A stretch of 64,000 bases of DNA from assembly GCA_905182985.1 (NCBI GenBank), contig CAJJDN010000064.1:454883-518882 (forward strand), in the 5' to 3' direction. This DNA comes from Paramecium sonneborni (taxonomy: Eukaryota; Ciliophora; Oligohymenophorea; Peniculida; Parameciidae). Below are positions 62,205 to 64,000 of this stretch, in pieces (position 1 is the stretch's first letter; every line of letters begins with the position of its first letter). A model generated the notes under the pieces. The model did not search any database and was not told where the DNA came from. It saw nothing but the letters and a program-made list of their open reading frames with translations. The position numbers were made by a program, and so were the translations under genes.

Positions 62205-63742
62205 AATTTTTGGGCCAATCCTCATTTTAACTCCTGTAGTCTTTTATGGAGTATAAAATTTATTAAAAAATTAACCTTATGATAATTCAGCTATTTGTAT
62301 AACTTAAAAGGTCACATTTTATAAATTTACTTATTAATCTTTTTTATAACTTGGAGATCATTATAGTAAATAAGCTTTATTTTCAGCTGAAAGAACTTGT
62401 AGAAGAGCACCTAAAATTCAAACTCTATAATTAATTTACAAGTAAGCAATTCTATTTCTGATGTATTGAGATTAGCACAATGGAACAAGATGAATAGAAC
62501 AAATAAAATCCTTAAAAATAAAGAACAATTAAATCGAGTGGAAAACATTAAGGGAAATTTCGAAAACCTATAACTCATATTATTTAAAATTAAATAACTT
62601 TTAGCAATCCAGTTTTTTCTGATTTAGATGCTGAAAAGTTTAAATAGATAAAAAGATTTAAATTTAGCATATCAAATAAGCTGATCTTAAAAAGTAATAT
62701 ATTACATATAATTTTTAGGTAGAATCTGTAATTTGCAATTAAGAACTACTTTAAACATAATTTGCAATTAAGAACTACTTTAAACATTGAAATCCCTTCT
62801 ATGTTAGACTCAATAAAAAAAGGAAAATGCAAAATGCTTAAGTTTTTGCATCAGTAAAAGAAAACATAGCAAATTAAAAATCCATGTATTCCTATCCAGC
62901 AGCTACACAAATCACATTTAAAGAAAAGTAGATTTTGAATTTCTATTGTAATATAATCATAACAAAGATATTCTTAATTCATAAAGATGATTTGATATTT
63001 TGATTAAATTGTCTATATAGTGCAGAGTTTTTTTATCTTGAAGTATTGTATTTTTTTTTTATTATCTTTCTGTTAATCTTTGTTATTCTAGATTTAGTGA
63101 TATTTCTTTAACAATTTTTTATTGAGTACACTTTTCACTTCGAATTCTACCCTTATTCAATGACTTATTTTTTATTACACTTATAATTGTCTAAGATTAA
63201 TCGTTTAATTTAGATTAAACTAGTCTCAACTTTTTCTATTTTGAGTAGATAATCTTAAAAGTTTTATCTGATTTCTTATCAGTTAGAATCTCCTTCCTCT
63301 GTAAGATTTGATCAAAAATTTTATACAGGCAACATAGGTACTTTTCAATCTAATGATTTAATTATATAATTTTCATTTAGTTATTTATTTCATTCTATAT
63401 TTTGAAAGATCCAAGCTTTGCATAAGGTCATATGATTTAAAATGTGTTGATTTTACATCTACAACATTCAAATCCTCATTTTCACTGTGTTTTGTCTTTA
63501 TCAAAACTTAAATGCATAAGATATTTTTGACTCACAATATAAAATTTAATATAAAAGAAATAGAAATTCAATAATATTTATTTTAAAATAGAAATGGAAT
63601 GTAAAAAAGATTTGTACGATTTGTTAGCCTCTTCAAAAGATGTGGACTAATCAATATATAAGATGACAATTGAGATGTTGACAAAAGAAAACATTTCAGA
63701 TTGTTTAAAATTTCTATCAGATGATGAAAATCTAATACTTTG
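62205..63742. repeat. Direct repeat 5, copy B (1538 bp)
   Basis: Second copy of 60666-62203. The relic of the cyclic-nucleotide-binding gene occupies its first ~735 bp. Unique sequence resumes at 63743. Confidence 0.92.
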
Positions 63743-64000
63743 TTTATAGTCCATTTTAAAAGCAAAAATTAATAAAAATATCGATGAAGAAGAGGTTATG
63801 AAAAATAATTTAATGAAAATGGTGAATATTCTAAAATAACTTAAAAATCATGACTTTAATCATAAAAATTATTCTGAAGATTTTTATGAAAAATTTAGAA
63901 AAGATTTAATAAAAAAAATATCAAAAGATGATTAAATAGTCTAATTATTGAAATTTTTGGTTCAACTTACAACTATTGATGAAACATTCATTTAATGTGG
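63594..64000 (+). CDS. Unknown helical protein, 3' end outside the window
   Basis: ATG 63594 opens a frame that runs off the end of the window (135 codons so far, no intron seen). It is helical and charged: MECKKDLYDLLASSKDVDQS, YKMTIEMLTKENISDCLKF, LSDDENLILCLQSILKAKI, YSEDFYEKFRKDLIKKISKD. The short helical units could be HEAT- or armadillo-type repeats, but the piece is too short to judge. Confidence 0.7.

Overview
The window is a piece of a ciliate macronuclear genome, most likely Paramecium or a close relative. The sequence is very AT-rich, and long reading frames appear only if TAA and TAG are read as glutamine and TGA is the only stop. Genes lie a few to a few hundred bases apart on both strands. 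They are cut by tiny GT...AG introns, about 50 placed by hand and nearly all 20-29 nt. I read the frames by eye under that code; exon ends are sequence-based, products are inferred from motifs, and no database was searched.

Layout. 1-3 kb: 3' part of a Dicer. 3.4-7.2 kb: two tandem atypical kinases. 7.4-11 kb: a MAPKK, a PH/CaMK-like kinase and a small membrane protein. 11.1-17 kb: a WD40 protein, a PAP2 phosphatase, Tectonic, an unknown gene and an Erv41/46-type cargo receptor. 17-25 kb: a PH-kinase, a TFIIB-like protein, a kinase-WD40 fusion, a Gfo/Idh oxidoreductase and an unknown gene. 25.9-33.8 kb: kinesin-8, a MORN/IQ protein, an unknown gene, a coiled-coil protein and a LITAF-domain protein. 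34.3-35.9 kb: a decayed K+ channel. 37-43 kb: a large membrane protein and an HMG-box/chromodomain protein. 43.9-47.3 kb: a PAS protein with two receiver-like domains that lack the phospho-acceptor Asp. 48.9-59.7 kb: an FxPKIN-type protein, striatin, a membrane sensor, an acylation-signal protein, a TPH-domain axonemal protein, another acylation-signal protein and protein disulfide isomerase. 59.9-64 kb: a decayed cyclic-nucleotide-binding gene and the start of an unknown gene.

Five places (about 5.85, 19.58, 26.93, 36.77 and 62.20 kb) carry a run of N or a single n flanked by direct repeats of 956 to 1538 bp. These look like contig ends that overlap but were not merged. The genes there (kinase 2, the PH-kinase start, the TFIIB-like gene, the kinesin tail, the membrane-protein tail, the last gene) are artificially duplicated or split. 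The true locus is probably about 6 kb shorter.

Functionally the window mixes cilium and cytoskeleton genes (Tectonic, TPH protein, kinesin-8, MORN protein, striatin), signalling kinases and sensors, secretory-pathway proteins (PDI, Erv41/46, PAP2) and nuclear/RNA proteins (Dicer, HMG-chromo, TFIIB-like). I see no operon logic, CRISPR, tRNA, rRNA or obvious transposon.
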